A stretch of 62,595 nucleotides of DNA, from contig NZ_PQVF01000018.1 of the NCBI RefSeq assembly GCF_002920915.1, positions 1 to 62,595 on the forward strand, written 5' to 3'. Under the pieces are notes generated by a model. That model was not told the origin of the DNA. It searched no databases and saw only the letters and a program-made list of their open reading frames with translations. The translations under genes and the position numbers were made by a program. The DNA is from Solitalea longa. Its GTDB lineage: Bacteria; Bacteroidota; Bacteroidia; Sphingobacteriales; Sphingobacteriaceae. Within the stretch, counting starts at the first letter, position 1; each line of letters starts with the position of its first letter. Shown piece after piece: positions 7,219 to 16,374 of the stretch.

Positions 7219-7999
7219 ACTTAAATTATTTCTAAGCTCTTTATTCCTTTTACTTGCAACAATACTATTCGGCCAGGATATTCCGAAAGTCCCCAACCCT
7301 ATGCGTTTGGTAAACGACTATACGCAAACTTTAACGATCGAACAGAAGGATCAGCTGGAACGAAAACTAGTAGCTTATAATGATTCAACATCCAATCAAA
7401 TTGCAGTGGTTATCATTCCATCATTAAACGGCTATGAAATTGCTGATTATGCTACCAGATTGGGCCATGAATGGGGTGTAGGCCAAAAAGATAAGCGAAA
7501 TGGTGTTGTACTGCTAGTTTCAATAGGTGACCGTAAGGTATTCATTGCTGTTGGTTACGGATTAGAGGGTGCGCTGCCTGACGCCTACGCCAAACGGATA
7601 ACCTCAACCATTATTAAACCCGAGTTTAAAGCCGGCAATTATTTTAAGGGAATTGATGACGGAACCGATGCTATCATGAAGTTTGCTTCAGGAGAATATA
7701 AGGTTGATAAGGATGATGTGGTTTCTAAGAAAAAGGGCAAAGGATCGGGCAGTTGGGTGTTTTTTGTTGTTTTGGGTTTTATCATCATCTTTTCACTATT
7801 TAGAAAAAGAAGTTACCAGCAAATTGGTAACCGTGGCTCCGGCTCAAGTTTACCGTTTTGGTTATTAATGAGCATGATGGGCAACAGTGGCAGAAACAGT
7901 GGAGGCGGTGACTGGGGTGATTTTAGTGGTGGAGGTGGTGATTTCGGAGGCTTTGGAGGTGGTGATTTTGGCGGCGGTGGAGCTGGAGATAGCTGGTAA
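7211..7999 (+). CDS. secreted/membrane TPM-domain protein with Gly-rich tail (YgcG-like)
   Basis: A 262-residue protein. A signal peptide (residues 1-21, ending ATILFGQ) precedes the TPM domain (about 25-155, with LVNDYTQTLTIEQKDQLERKL, RNGVVLLVSIGDRKVFIAVGYGLEGALPD). A transmembrane helix follows near residues 178-196 and then a Ser/Gly/Asp/Phe-rich tail ending in GDSW. The start at 7211 is chosen because the ATG overlaps the preceding stop and opens directly into the signal sequence. With LemA this forms a conserved envelope cluster of unknown mechanism. Confidence 0.88.
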   Translation: MNKLKLFLSSLFLLLATILFGQDIPKVPNPMRLVNDYTQTLTIEQKDQLERKLVAYNDSTSNQIAVVIIPSLNGYEIADYATRLGHEWGVGQKDKRNGVVLLVSIGDRKVFIAVGYGLEGALPDAYAKRITSTIIKPEFKAGNYFKGIDDGTDAIMKFASGEYKVDKDDVVSKKKGKGSGSWVFFVVLGFIIIFSLFRKRSYQQIGNRGSGSSLPFWLLMSMMGNSGRNSGGGDWGDFSGGGGDFGGFGGGDFGGGGAGDSW

Positions 8000-8186
8000 A
8001 GTGTTTTAGAAATTTTAAAATATAATTGATTCATTATCAGTAATTTACTAACTTTATTCTCCCTGATGGGAATCAGGTGTAATAAACAGTACCACAGAAG
8101 TTAATATTCTGGATGTTTCTGCCAAACCGAGGTACAGGTTAGGTTTTAAAATCAGGAATAACATTGTTATTTATTCTTGGTGATTT

Positions 8187-8276
8187 AGTCTGTTAGATCA
8201 AGATTTAATAAAAAGTGATCGTTAATAGTATTAGTGATCAGTTTAAAATTAAACAGATTTAACAGACTTTTTTTTG
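8187..8276 (+). terminator. large inverted repeat with T-tract, possible terminator of the TPM operon
   Basis: AGTCTGTTAGATC (8187-8199) and GATTTAACAGACT (8256-8268) pair at 12 of 13 positions around a 56-nt A+T-rich loop, and eight T residues follow. The loop is longer than usual for an intrinsic terminator. The intergenic stretch 8000-8352 otherwise holds only the dnaA terminator. Confidence 0.4.
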
Positions 8277-8282
8277 ATCCAA

Positions 8283-8321
8283 TAAAAAACAAAAGCCTTT
8301 CTGATAATCCAGAAAGGCTTT
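8283..8321 (-). terminator. intrinsic terminator of dnaA
   Basis: A perfect 12-bp stem, AAAGCCTTTCTG / CAGAAAGGCTTT (8292-8303 and 8310-8321), with a 6-nt loop. On the minus strand it is followed by TTGTTTTTTATT. It lies 31 bp past the dnaA stop. Confidence 0.85.
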
Positions 8322-8352
8322 ACATATAAAACTCATTAAGTATATTCTTGCA

Positions 8353-9786
8353 TTAGCTCATTTTGAGCTTCTTTTGAATGTCTTGTACCCAGTTTTTAAA
8401 TTTCTTATCGGTTTCAATCAAGTCTTCAACAGTTTGACATGCATAGATCACAGTAGAGTGATCACGGCCCCCGTAAAACTGTCCGATTGATTTAAGTGAT
8501 GCTTTAGTGTGGCTTTTAGCCAAATACATAGAGATTTGACGGGCCTGAACAATCTCGCGCTTGCGGGTTTTTGATTTTACCATTTCCAACGGAATCTCAA
8601 AATACTCACAAACCAATTTCTGAATAGATTCCATTGAAATTTCTTTGGTTGAATGCTTAATAAAGTTTTTAAGCATTTGCTTAGCCAAAGGCAAATCAAT
8701 TTCTTTTCTATTTAAAGTTGAATGTGCAAGCAACGAAATTAAAGCACCTTCCAGCTCACGGATGTTATTATCAATGTTATGAGCTACGTATTCAATTACA
8801 TCCTGAGGAAGTTGAATACCATCGGCTTTCATCTTCATCTGTAAAATAGAAACACGTGTTTCAATATCCGGCACTTGTAAATCGGCCGATAATCCCCATT
8901 TAAAACGAGATAATAAACGCTCTTCCAATCCTACCAGGTCCTTTGGAGCTTTATCACAAGTCATAATAATTTGCTTACCGCTGGTATGCAAATGATTAAA
9001 AATGGTAAAGAAAATATCCTGCATTTTTTCTTTTCCGGAGAAAAACTGCACATCGTCAACCACTAAAACATCTATTAACTGATAAAAGTTAACAAAGTCG
9101 TTAATGGTATTATTCTTAAGCGAGTCGACAAATTGTTGTCCGAATTTTTCAGCTTGAACATATAGAACAAGCTTATCAGGATACATTGTTTTTACTGATG
9201 ATCCAATAGCTTGTGCAAGGTGGGTTTTGCCTAAACCGGCTCCCCCATAAATGAACAATGGATTAAATGAAGTTCCTCCTGGTTTTTGCGCAACCGCAAA
9301 GCCAGCTGATCGTGCCAAACGATTGCATTCTCCTTCTACAAAATTATCAAAAGAGTATTTGGCATTTAACTGAGGATCGATATTCAGCTTTTTTAATCCC
9401 GGGATAACGAATGGATTTTTTATCGACTCGTTAATGTTTACAGGCATAGGTACAGGCTGATTCTTTAACTCTCCATTGTTATTAGTTGGATAGTTAACCG
9501 TGTACGGATTTTTTGAACCTGAAGATTTGTCCATCACTATATTATACTCCAAACGACCTTCCGCCCCAAGCTGATGCTTAATGGTTTTGCGAAGCAAGGA
9601 AACATAGTGCTCCTCTAACCATTCATAGAAGAAAACGCTAGGCACTTGTATAGTGAGAACATTGGTATCTAACTTCAAGGCCTTAATTGGCTCGAACCAA
9701 GTTTTAAAACTTTGGGTCGGGACATTATCCTTGATAATTTTGAGACAGTTCTCCCACACAGAATGACAAGTTCTATCCATATTCAT
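8353..9786 (-). CDS. dnaA: chromosomal replication initiator DnaA
   Basis: A 477-residue protein of normal length with all four DnaA domains. An N-terminal DnaB/regulator-binding domain (VWENCLKIIKDNVPTQSFKTWF) is followed by a short Asn/Pro-rich linker. The AAA+ domain has Walker A GGAGLGKTHLAQAI, Walker B LVVDDVQFF and sensor region LLSRFKWGL. The C-terminal helix-turn-helix carries the signature GGRDHSTVIYACQT. DnaA opens the origin by binding 9-mer boxes as an ATP-bound oligomer; two such boxes lie just upstream of the gene, suggesting autoregulation and/or origin function. The start is the first of two closely spaced ATGs (MNMD). Confidence 0.98.
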   Translation of the reverse strand: MNMDRTCHSVWENCLKIIKDNVPTQSFKTWFEPIKALKLDTNVLTIQVPSVFFYEWLEEHYVSLLRKTIKHQLGAEGRLEYNIVMDKSSGSKNPYTVNYPTNNNGELKNQPVPMPVNINESIKNPFVIPGLKKLNIDPQLNAKYSFDNFVEGECNRLARSAGFAVAQKPGGTSFNPLFIYGGAGLGKTHLAQAIGSSVKTMYPDKLVLYVQAEKFGQQFVDSLKNNTINDFVNFYQLIDVLVVDDVQFFSGKEKMQDIFFTIFNHLHTSGKQIIMTCDKAPKDLVGLEERLLSRFKWGLSADLQVPDIETRVSILQMKMKADGIQLPQDVIEYVAHNIDNNIRELEGALISLLAHSTLNRKEIDLPLAKQMLKNFIKHSTKEISMESIQKLVCEYFEIPLEMVKSKTRKREIVQARQISMYLAKSHTKASLKSIGQFYGGRDHSTVIYACQTVEDLIETDKKFKNWVQDIQKKLKMS

Positions 9787-10058
9787 TAGGTAAAACAGTA
9801 TAAAATATTGATTTTGAATGAGTGGGAAATGAGAGCAAGCTTCCCCGTTCGTTTTTCAAGTATAGAACAAAAAATGTGGATAAAAAAGTTTTTTTGAAAA
9901 TAACAAAAAACCGCATTATTGATATTAAAAACGCGGTTTTTCAGCCTCAATCAGGCCTTATTCACATAATTGAATGTTGATATTTTTTATTTGTTAATTA
10001 TGGCTAGAAGTTAATGTAAAGTTAAATTACATTCTCTAAAGTTAACATAATATTATAC
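9787..10058. other. dnaA upstream region with two DnaA boxes (possible oriC)
   Basis: TTATCCACA on the minus strand (9883-9875) is a perfect DnaA box, and TTATTCACA on the plus strand (9958-9966) fits the relaxed TTATnCACA. They sit in very A+T-rich DNA (for example 9966-10058). The 272-bp stretch also contains the terminator of the downstream mutase gene. Two boxes suffice for dnaA autoregulation; an origin normally has more, so oriC is only a possibility. Confidence 0.45.
9897..9941 (-). terminator. intrinsic terminator of the mutase gene
   Basis: On the minus strand AAAAACCGC (9941-9933) pairs with GCGGTTTTT (9914-9906) around an 18-nt A+T-rich loop and is followed by TGTTATTTTC. It lies about 118 bp past the mutase stop, in the dnaA upstream region. 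Confidence 0.6.
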
Positions 10059-11600
10059 CTAAAACTCCCCAAAAACGCCTCTCAACACATTGGCAATTTC
10101 ACCCAAAGTAGCGTAATGCTCAACGGATTGCAAAATGAATGGCATTAAATTTGACCCATCTTTTGCCGCTTGTTCTAAAGCCATCAGCGACTGTGCAACA
10201 GCTTCATTGTTACGCTCGGCTTTTAATTGCTTAAGCTTATCCATTTGCACCGTTCTGATCGAATCATCCACTCTAAACACCTCTCCCAATGGAGCTTCTT
10301 CTACCTGGAATTTGTTTACACCAACAATAATACGATCACCGGTTTCTACATCTTTTTGATATTGATAAGCAGCATCAGCAATCTGTTGCTGAATATATCC
10401 TTCTTCAATAGCCGTTACTGCTCCTCCCATTGCATCAATAGCTTCAATGTATTTCCAGGCAGCGGTTTCCACTTCATCAGTCAGTGACTCAACAAAGTAA
10501 GAACCGGCAAGCGGATCCACCGTTTCAGGAACCCCGCTTTCAAAGGCAATCAGTTGTTGTGTTCTAAGCGCTATACGGGCTGCCTCTTCAGTAGGCAATG
10601 ATAAAGCTTCATCAAATCCGTTGGTATGTAATGACTGTGTTCCCCCAACCACTGCCGCCATTGCCTGAACTGCCACCCTTACAATATTATTTTGTGGTTG
10701 CTGGGCTGTTAATGTTGAACCACCGGTTTGCGTGTGAAAACGTAATTGCTGCGCTCTTGCATCAGTTGCTCCAAGCTCTTTGGTAATACGTGCCCACATA
10801 CGACGAGCCGCCCTGAATTTGGCAACCTCTTCAAAAAAGTTATTGTGACAATTGAAGAAAAATGAGAGACGCTTTGCAAATACATTGATCTCTAAACCTG
10901 CATCAAGGGCAGCTTTCAAATACGCTTTGCCATTGGCCAGGGTAAATGCCAACTCCTGAACTGCCGTAGAACCGGCTTCTCGAATATGGTACCCTGAAAT
11001 AGAAATGGTATTCCATTTAGGTAATTCTTTGCTACAGTATTCAAAAATATCGGTAATAATGCGCATTGATGGCTTTGGAGGATAGATATAAGTTCCTCTA
11101 GCCGCGTATTCCTTTAATATGTCATTCTGAATAGTCCCTGATATCTGCTTTAAATCGGCTCCCTGCTTTTTAGCTAATGCAATATACATTGCCAGCAAAA
11201 TAGAAGCCGTAGCATTAATGGTCATTGAAGTGGTGATCTTTTGCAGTTCAATACCATTAAACAGTATCTCAATATCCTTTAATGAATCAATAGCTACACC
11301 TACTTTGCCAACTTCTCCTTCAGCTAGTTCATGATCAGAATCATAGCCTATCTGCGTAGGCAAATCAAAGGCTACGGAAAGACCCATTGTACCGTTTTGC
11401 AACAGGTAATGATAACGTTTGTTGGATTCTTCAGCTGTTGAAAATCCAGCATATTGTCTCATTGTCCAAAGTTTTCCGCGATACATATCAGGTTGAATCC
11501 CTCTAGTAAACGGAAACTCACCTGGCTTTTCGGTAATTGGCTTAGCTTCAGAATAAAGTTCTTTTATTTCGATACCTGAAGTGGTTGTAATTTTCTTCAT
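10059..11600 (-). CDS. methylmalonyl-CoA mutase catalytic subunit without B12 domain
   Basis: A 513-residue protein corresponding to the (beta/alpha)8 catalytic barrel of the acyl-CoA mutases. The substrate loop is [23 protein letters not shown]; the Tyr in RQYAGF and the Arg in PSMRII are the residues that distinguish methylmalonyl-CoA from isobutyryl-CoA mutases. The active-site His region [11 protein letters not shown] is present. The C-terminal cobalamin-binding domain (DxHxxG) is absent, so a separate B12-binding small subunit must exist; none is encoded in this window. The start is placed at the ATG at 11600 (MKKITT), which fits homologues better than an ATG 36 nt upstream. Reaction: succinyl-CoA to (R)-methylmalonyl-CoA or the reverse. 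Confidence 0.88.
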   Translation of the reverse strand: MKKITTTSGIEIKELYSEAKPITEKPGEFPFTRGIQPDMYRGKLWTMRQYAGFSTAEESNKRYHYLLQNGTMGLSVAFDLPTQIGYDSDHELAEGEVGKVGVAIDSLKDIEILFNGIELQKITTSMTINATASILLAMYIALAKKQGADLKQISGTIQNDILKEYAARGTYIYPPKPSMRIITDIFEYCSKELPKWNTISISGYHIREAGSTAVQELAFTLANGKAYLKAALDAGLEINVFAKRLSFFFNCHNNFFEEVAKFRAARRMWARITKELGATDARAQQLRFHTQTGGSTLTAQQPQNNIVRVAVQAMAAVVGGTQSLHTNGFDEALSLPTEEAARIALRTQQLIAFESGVPETVDPLAGSYFVESLTDEVETAAWKYIEAIDAMGGAVTAIEEGYIQQQIADAAYQYQKDVETGDRIIVGVNKFQVEEAPLGEVFRVDDSIRTVQMDKLKQLKAERNNEAVAQSLMALEQAAKDGSNLMPFILQSVEHYATLGEIANVLRGVFGEF

Positions 11601-11726
11601 AACGGTGATTGTGGTGTTATAACTGAATGAACGCAATTATTGGTTAACAAAATTTAATCATATCCCCCGATATTCTGCCAACCAACATTTCATTCCGCTT
11701 CTTCAAATGTTCTTACTAATGCACAA

Positions 11727-12269
11727 TTAATACAACTTGCTTACTTCCGATCTCAGTAAAGAATTGGTTTGAGAATACGGATCGCTGTTTGAATGACTAA
11801 CGTGTTCTAAAACGGCTCTGCTCAAGTCAAAAGCAGATGCGCCCATCGGCATTGCCGACGCAATTGTGTTGATAAGCAGAATGGTTTCGTCTTTTGTTTT
11901 TTTAACAGCTTGCCATGCTTTTTCACTAACATAAACCTGTTGTGTAAGGTTATGTTCAAATTCATTTCTGATTTCGTTCAAACAGATGGCTTGCATATCG
12001 GCAGCTGTTAAGCCGTGAGTAGAGATACGAATAAACAAACTAGCTGGAGTAATACGCTCAATCAATAAGGTTAATCGTTCGTAAGCGGCTAAACGTAAAG
12101 GCAAGGTTTGATTTTGTGCATTTTTACGCATTTCCATCACATGATCACCAATATCTTTATTTTTCTTTCCAAAGTACTCTTTAAGTGTAAAAATCGATAG
12201 GATCAATAATCCAACTATTGGAACTCCAATAGATAACATTTGGTTGGTTGTAATTTCTAGTAACATCAT
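11727..12269 (-). CDS. conserved membrane-anchored protein of unknown function
   Basis: A 180-residue protein with one N-terminal transmembrane helix (about residues 13-29, SIGVPIVGLLILSIFTL), a short basic segment (FGKKNK) and a helical soluble domain. Conserved-looking stretches are LPLRLAAYERLTLLIERITP and the downstream NEIRNEFEHNLTQQVYVS. I recognise it as a type of protein seen across Bacteroidota but can assign no function. It is divergent from the Fe-S carrier gene and separated from the mutase gene by about 125 bp. Confidence 0.7.
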   Translation of the reverse strand: MMLLEITTNQMLSIGVPIVGLLILSIFTLKEYFGKKNKDIGDHVMEMRKNAQNQTLPLRLAAYERLTLLIERITPASLFIRISTHGLTAADMQAICLNEIRNEFEHNLTQQVYVSEKAWQAVKKTKDETILLINTIASAMPMGASAFDLSRAVLEHVSHSNSDPYSQTNSLLRSEVSKLY

Positions 12270-12305
12270 CTTTTAATTCGAAAAACAAAAATGACAATTA
12301 CAATG

Positions 12306-12313
12306 TATATTTG
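12306..12313 (+). promoter_or_regulatory. -7 box upstream of the Fe-S carrier gene
   Basis: TATATTTG matches TAnnTTTG exactly and lies 22 nt before the ATG at 12336. No TTG is found 19-20 nt upstream, so the -33 element is weak or absent. Confidence 0.45.
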
Positions 12314-12335
12314 TAAAAAAATTTAGAGTATTTAT

Positions 12336-12698
12336 ATGGAAGCTACAGTTCAGTCAACTACTAATACTTTTGCCCCTGTAACTTTTACTGAGGGAGCAAT
12401 TAAGGAATTAAAGAAGTTAATAGAGCAAAAGGAACTTACCGAAGAGTTTGGCTTACGCGTAGGCGTTGAAGGAGGCGGTTGTGCAGGCATGAATTACGTG
12501 CTTGGTTTCGATAAGAAAAAAGAAGGAGACGAGATATTTTATGTCGAGGATATCCGTGTTTTTCTGAACAAGGCCCACAATTTATACCTTGTTGGTATGC
12601 AAGTGGATTGGCAAGACGGATTAAACTCAAGAGGGTTTACCTTTAATAACCCAAATGCCACCAGCACTTGTGGTTGCGGAACTTCTTTTTCTGCTTAA
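12336..12698 (+). CDS. A-type iron-sulfur carrier protein (IscA/ErpA/HesB family)
   Basis: A 120-residue single-domain protein with the three conserved cysteines: one in EGGGCAGMNYVLGF (about residue 49) and two in the C-terminal STCGCGTSF. A-type carriers accept Fe-S clusters from the IscU or SufB scaffold and hand them to apoproteins in the cytosol. I cannot tell from sequence alone whether it is the IscA, ErpA or SufA type. It is monocistronic: a -7 box precedes it and an intrinsic terminator follows 12 bp after the stop. Confidence 0.93.
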   Translation: MEATVQSTTNTFAPVTFTEGAIKELKKLIEQKELTEEFGLRVGVEGGGCAGMNYVLGFDKKKEGDEIFYVEDIRVFLNKAHNLYLVGMQVDWQDGLNSRGFTFNNPNATSTCGCGTSFSA

Positions 12699-12709
12699 GA
12701 TATCTTTAC

Positions 12710-12745
12710 AAGGAGTTCATTTTTGAACTCCTTTCTATTTTATTT
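12710..12745 (+). terminator. intrinsic terminator of the Fe-S carrier gene
   Basis: A perfect 10-bp stem, AAGGAGTTCA / TGAACTCCTT (12710-12719, 12724-12733), with a TTTT loop, followed by TCTATTTTATTT. Confidence 0.85.
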
Positions 12746-12897
12746 CCTGCTCAATCTTTTCCCTCCTATTAATTCCAATTCTTTTCCTGTAAAATTCTCG
12801 TGAGAAGCTTCGCTTTATCACTTACTTGTTTAATTTCGGTAGATTAACATCAACTATATAATTCGCATTTATCATTTCTAATTTAGAAATTTACAAG

Positions 12898-14130
12898 ATG
12901 GACCAACGCGAAAATCTGAAAGTAGGCATACAGTCGATCAAAGCCAATAAGCTTCGTACAACCCTAACGGCATTAATTATCTCTATAGGCATTATGGCCT
13001 TGGTTGGTATTCTTACAGCCATAGACGGAGTAAAAAGCTTCGCCAATAACACCTTTGCAAGCATGGGTTCTAATTCATTTACCATACGTAATCGTGGAAT
13101 GGGTATTCGGATTGGCGGAGGCGGCGCTGCCCCCAAGCGTTTCCCAGCTATTAAATATGATGAAGCTCAAGTTTTCAAACAGAGTTACAATCACGGCGGC
13201 ATGGTTTCTGTTTCATCAGTTAGCTCCTGGAATGCCATTATTAAATACGGAGGTAAAAAAACCAATCCAAATATTAATGTAACCGGAGGAGATGAAAATT
13301 ACTTGTTAACCTCAGGTTATAAATTAGGAGAGGGCCGAAATTTCTCGAATGCTGAGATTCAAAACGGATGGAACGTTGTAATTATTGGGGCCGAAATCAA
13401 AAAGAACCTGTTCGAGAACACCGATCCTATAAATAAAATACTAAGCATTGGGAACGATAAATACAAAGTAGTAGGTGTTTTAGCCGAAAAAGGAACCGCA
13501 GCCGTAGGCCCCGGCGATCGCTTTTGCTTGATTCCAGTGTTAAGAGCAAAAATGACCTCCGGAAGCCAGAATAAAAGCTATACTATAACGGTGAGTGTTC
13601 AAACACCTCAGCAAATGGAAGCAGCCATTGGTGAGTCGACCGCCAAAATGCGAAACATCCGACACCTGAATATTGCCCAGGAAAACAATTTCGAGATTAC
13701 AAAAAGTGACGCCTTAGCAAATACGTTTTTGGATATTGTTAGCTATCTAACAATTGCTGCTATTATTATTGGTAGTGTAACCCTTGTGGGAGCATCTGTT
13801 GGTTTGATGAACATAATGCTTGTTTCAGTAACCGAACGAACAAGGGAAATTGGAATCAGAAAATCATTAGGAGCCACACCAAAAGTAATTCGCTCACAGT
13901 TTTTATACGAGGCTATTGTAATTTGTTTGATTGGCGGAGCCGGTGGTATTGCACTTGGAATTCTGGCAGGAAATGGCTTATCTGTACTGATCGGTGGAGG
14001 CTTTATAATTCCTTGGCTCTGGATTTTTGCAGGTATTTCTCTTTGCGTAGCAGTGGGACTTATTTCAGGCATCTATCCTGCAGTTAAAGCTTCCCGTTTA
14101 GATCCGGTGGAGGCTTTACGCTACGAATAA
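12898..14130 (+). CDS. MacB/FtsX-type ABC transporter permease
   Basis: A 410-residue inner-membrane protein. One TM helix near the N-terminus ([21 protein letters not shown]) is followed by a large periplasmic MacB core domain (about residues 45-270) rich in Gly and Asn. The C-terminal FtsX region has three TM helices and the cytoplasmic motif [17 protein letters not shown] that contacts the ATPase. It ends with the typical PVEALRYE. Such permeases act in lipoprotein release, peptide export or macrolide efflux by mechanotransmission. No ABC ATPase lies beside it here, so its partner must be encoded elsewhere. Confidence 0.9.
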   Translation: MDQRENLKVGIQSIKANKLRTTLTALIISIGIMALVGILTAIDGVKSFANNTFASMGSNSFTIRNRGMGIRIGGGGAAPKRFPAIKYDEAQVFKQSYNHGGMVSVSSVSSWNAIIKYGGKKTNPNINVTGGDENYLLTSGYKLGEGRNFSNAEIQNGWNVVIIGAEIKKNLFENTDPINKILSIGNDKYKVVGVLAEKGTAAVGPGDRFCLIPVLRAKMTSGSQNKSYTITVSVQTPQQMEAAIGESTAKMRNIRHLNIAQENNFEITKSDALANTFLDIVSYLTIAAIIIGSVTLVGASVGLMNIMLVSVTERTREIGIRKSLGATPKVIRSQFLYEAIVICLIGGAGGIALGILAGNGLSVLIGGGFIIPWLWIFAGISLCVAVGLISGIYPAVKASRLDPVEALRYE

Positions 14131-14200
14131 TTTCAATTAAAACATTTCAACTAAGTGATTCGAACTTAAATCACTTTACTAAGCATAGTTTAAAAACAAA

Positions 14201-14232
14201 AAACCCACAGAGAAATGGATCTTTGTGGGTTT
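14201..14232. terminator. bidirectional terminator between the ABC permease and rfbB genes
   Basis: AAACCCACA / TGTGGGTTT stem (14201-14209, 14224-14232). The plus strand continues CTTATTTTTT, and the minus strand continues with a T-rich tract (TTTGTTTTTA). The two flanking genes converge on it. Confidence 0.8.
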
Positions 14233-14240
14233 CTTATTTT

Positions 14241-15302
14241 TTAATGAGCGTATTGCTTATTATAATAATCCTGATATGCTCCTGAAGTTACCCGCTCCAA
14301 CCACTCTTCATTTGTCAAATACCAATCAACCGTTTTCTCCAATCCTTCTTCAAATTGTAAGGAAGGCTTCCAACCTAACTCATTCTGAAGCTTTGTAGAG
14401 TCAATGGCATAACGTAAATCATGGCCGGCACGGTCTTTCACAAAAGTGATCAGCTGTTCAGAAGTCCCGTCAGCATGACCCAACTTTTTGTCCATAATTT
14501 TGCAAAGCAAACGAATTACGTCAATGTTTTTCCATTCATTATGTCCGCCAATATTATAAGTACTGTTGTTTTTAGCCGAATGAAATACCACATCAATAGC
14601 ACGGGCATGGTCTTCAACAAATAACCAATCACGTACATTTTCGCCTTTACCATAAATCGGTAATGGTTTATTGTTTTTAATGTTATTGATACAAAGTGGA
14701 ATTAATTTCTCTGGAAAATGGTAAGGCCCATAATTGTTTGAACAATTTGAGATAACCACCGGAAGTCCATATGTATCGCCATAAGCACGAACAAAATGAT
14801 CAGAACTGGCTTTTGAAGCTGAGTATGGACTATGCGGATCATAAGCAGTTGTTTCTGTAAACATGCCGGTTTCTCCTAAGGAGCCATACACTTCATCGGT
14901 TGAAACATGATAGAAACGCTTATCAGTCATAGTTGCACCCAAAACAGGCTTCCATATCTTTTTTGCCGCATTTAACAAATTAACTGTTCCAATAATATTG
15001 GTCATCACAAAATCCAAAGGATTTTCTATTGAACGATCGACATGTGATTCGGCAGCCAAATGGATTACCGCGTCAAACTGTTCCTTTTCAAACAATTCAT
15101 TGACAAAAGCTGCATCAACAATATCGCCCTTAACGAAGTGATAGTTTTCCTTTTGCTCAATATCAGTAAGGTTCATTAAGTTACCCGCATAAGTAAGCTT
15201 ATCAAGGTTATATATATTGATATTTGGGTACTTGTTTACAAACAAACGCACCACGTGCGAACCTATAAATCCTGCTCCACCTGTAATTAATATTTTATTC
15301 AT
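14241..15302 (-). CDS. rfbB: dTDP-glucose 4,6-dehydratase
   Basis: A 353-residue extended SDR enzyme of normal length. It has the NAD-binding ITGGAGFIGSHVVR at the N-terminus, HLAAESHVDRSI, the catalytic Thr-Asp-Glu block STDEVYGSLGE and the YSASKAS Tyr/Lys pair. NYGPYHFPEKLIPL and GKGENVRDWLFVEDH are also typical. It converts dTDP-glucose to dTDP-4-keto-6-deoxyglucose for rhamnose and other deoxysugars in surface polysaccharide. It is last in the ugd-galE-rfbB operon; rmlA, rmlC and rmlD are not in this window. Confidence 0.95.
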   Translation of the reverse strand: MNKILITGGAGFIGSHVVRLFVNKYPNINIYNLDKLTYAGNLMNLTDIEQKENYHFVKGDIVDAAFVNELFEKEQFDAVIHLAAESHVDRSIENPLDFVMTNIIGTVNLLNAAKKIWKPVLGATMTDKRFYHVSTDEVYGSLGETGMFTETTAYDPHSPYSASKASSDHFVRAYGDTYGLPVVISNCSNNYGPYHFPEKLIPLCINNIKNNKPLPIYGKGENVRDWLFVEDHARAIDVVFHSAKNNSTYNIGGHNEWKNIDVIRLLCKIMDKKLGHADGTSEQLITFVKDRAGHDLRYAIDSTKLQNELGWKPSLQFEEGLEKTVDWYLTNEEWLERVTSGAYQDYYNKQYAH

Positions 15303-15332
15303 TTATTGTTTATGTTGATGTGCAAATGATTG

Positions 15333-16364
15333 TTAAGCGTTTACTGTTCCTTCGTGTAATTTTACTTCCCAAGCCCATGCGGAGCTTAACATATCATCCA
15401 GGCCCAATTCCGCTTTCCATCCGAGTTTAAGATTAGCCAATTTCGTTTCAGCGTACAAAGATTCCACATCACCTTCACGTCTTTCTCCAATTATATAATT
15501 CAGTTTCTGACCAGTAACCCGTTCAAAGGCATTCACAATTTCTAAAACGGTAGTTCCTTTGCCAGTTCCAAGATTATACACTTCGTAATTTTCTTCCGTT
15601 TTAGCTTGCAGCAAACGTTCGCAAGCTTTAACATGGGCTTTTGCTAGATCCACCACATGAATATAATCCCGGATACAAGTCCCATCTGATGTGGCATAAT
15701 TGTTTCCGAAAATTGTTAACACTTCTCTTTTACCAATACCTGTTTGAGTTACAAAAGGCATTAAGTTGTTAGGAATTCCAACCGGAAGTTCTCCAATCAA
15801 GGCACTTTCATGAGCGCCAACCGGATTAAAGTAACGCAATGCTATTGATTTGATCTCGGTTGCAGCCGATACTTTCTCCAGCATTTCTTCGCCCATCTGT
15901 TTTGTGCTACCATAAGCAGAAAGCGCTTTTTGAAGAGGAGTTACTTCAGTAGCCGGCAATATTTCGGGTTGGCCATATACGGTAGCTGATGAAGAGAAGA
16001 CTATATTTTTAACACCCCTTTCATCCATTACTTCAAGCAGATTAATAAGTGAAAGGTTGTTATTTCTGAAATATTTTAAAGGTTCTCTTACTGATTCACC
16101 CACCGCTTTAAAAGCAGCAAAGTGGATAACAGCATTAATGCCGCTTTCAATCTTAAAAAGCTCTTCTACCATCTCTTTTTCACAAAGATCGATCTGATAA
16201 AACTTTGGTCGTACACCCGTTATTTGTTCAATACGATCGACAATAAACAACTCGGAGTTACTTAAATTATCGACAATTACAGTTTCGTAGCCAGCTTTGA
16301 TCAACTCTACTACGGTATGCGAACCAATATACCCGGTACCACCGGTAACAAGAACTTTATTCAT
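15333..16364 (-). CDS. galE: UDP-glucose 4-epimerase
   Basis: A 343-residue SDR epimerase. VLVTGGTGYIGSHTVVELI binds NAD, AAFKAVGESVREP and SSSATVYGQP contain the catalytic Ser/Thr region, and YGSTKQMGEEML gives the Tyr-x3-Lys pair. NLGTGKGTTVLEIV and RREGDVESLYA are GalE-specific. It interconverts UDP-glucose and UDP-galactose. The start at 16364 gives a 10-bp gap to ugd; an in-frame upstream ATG would overlap the ugd stop and add 18 residues not expected in the family. Confidence 0.94.
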   Translation of the reverse strand: MNKVLVTGGTGYIGSHTVVELIKAGYETVIVDNLSNSELFIVDRIEQITGVRPKFYQIDLCEKEMVEELFKIESGINAVIHFAAFKAVGESVREPLKYFRNNNLSLINLLEVMDERGVKNIVFSSSATVYGQPEILPATEVTPLQKALSAYGSTKQMGEEMLEKVSAATEIKSIALRYFNPVGAHESALIGELPVGIPNNLMPFVTQTGIGKREVLTIFGNNYATSDGTCIRDYIHVVDLAKAHVKACERLLQAKTEENYEVYNLGTGKGTTVLEIVNAFERVTGQKLNYIIGERREGDVESLYAETKLANLKLGWKAELGLDDMLSSAWAWEVKLHEGTVNA

Positions 16365-16374
16365 GGAGGTATTT

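Noticed and set aside
7813-8034. Proline-rich minus-strand open frame
   Set aside because: It is simply the reverse reading of the Gly-rich tail of the secreted TPM protein.
13743-14072. Minus-strand open frame of 109 codons inside the ABC permease gene
   Set aside because: The permease frame has full FtsX motifs here; the antisense product has no recognisable fold.
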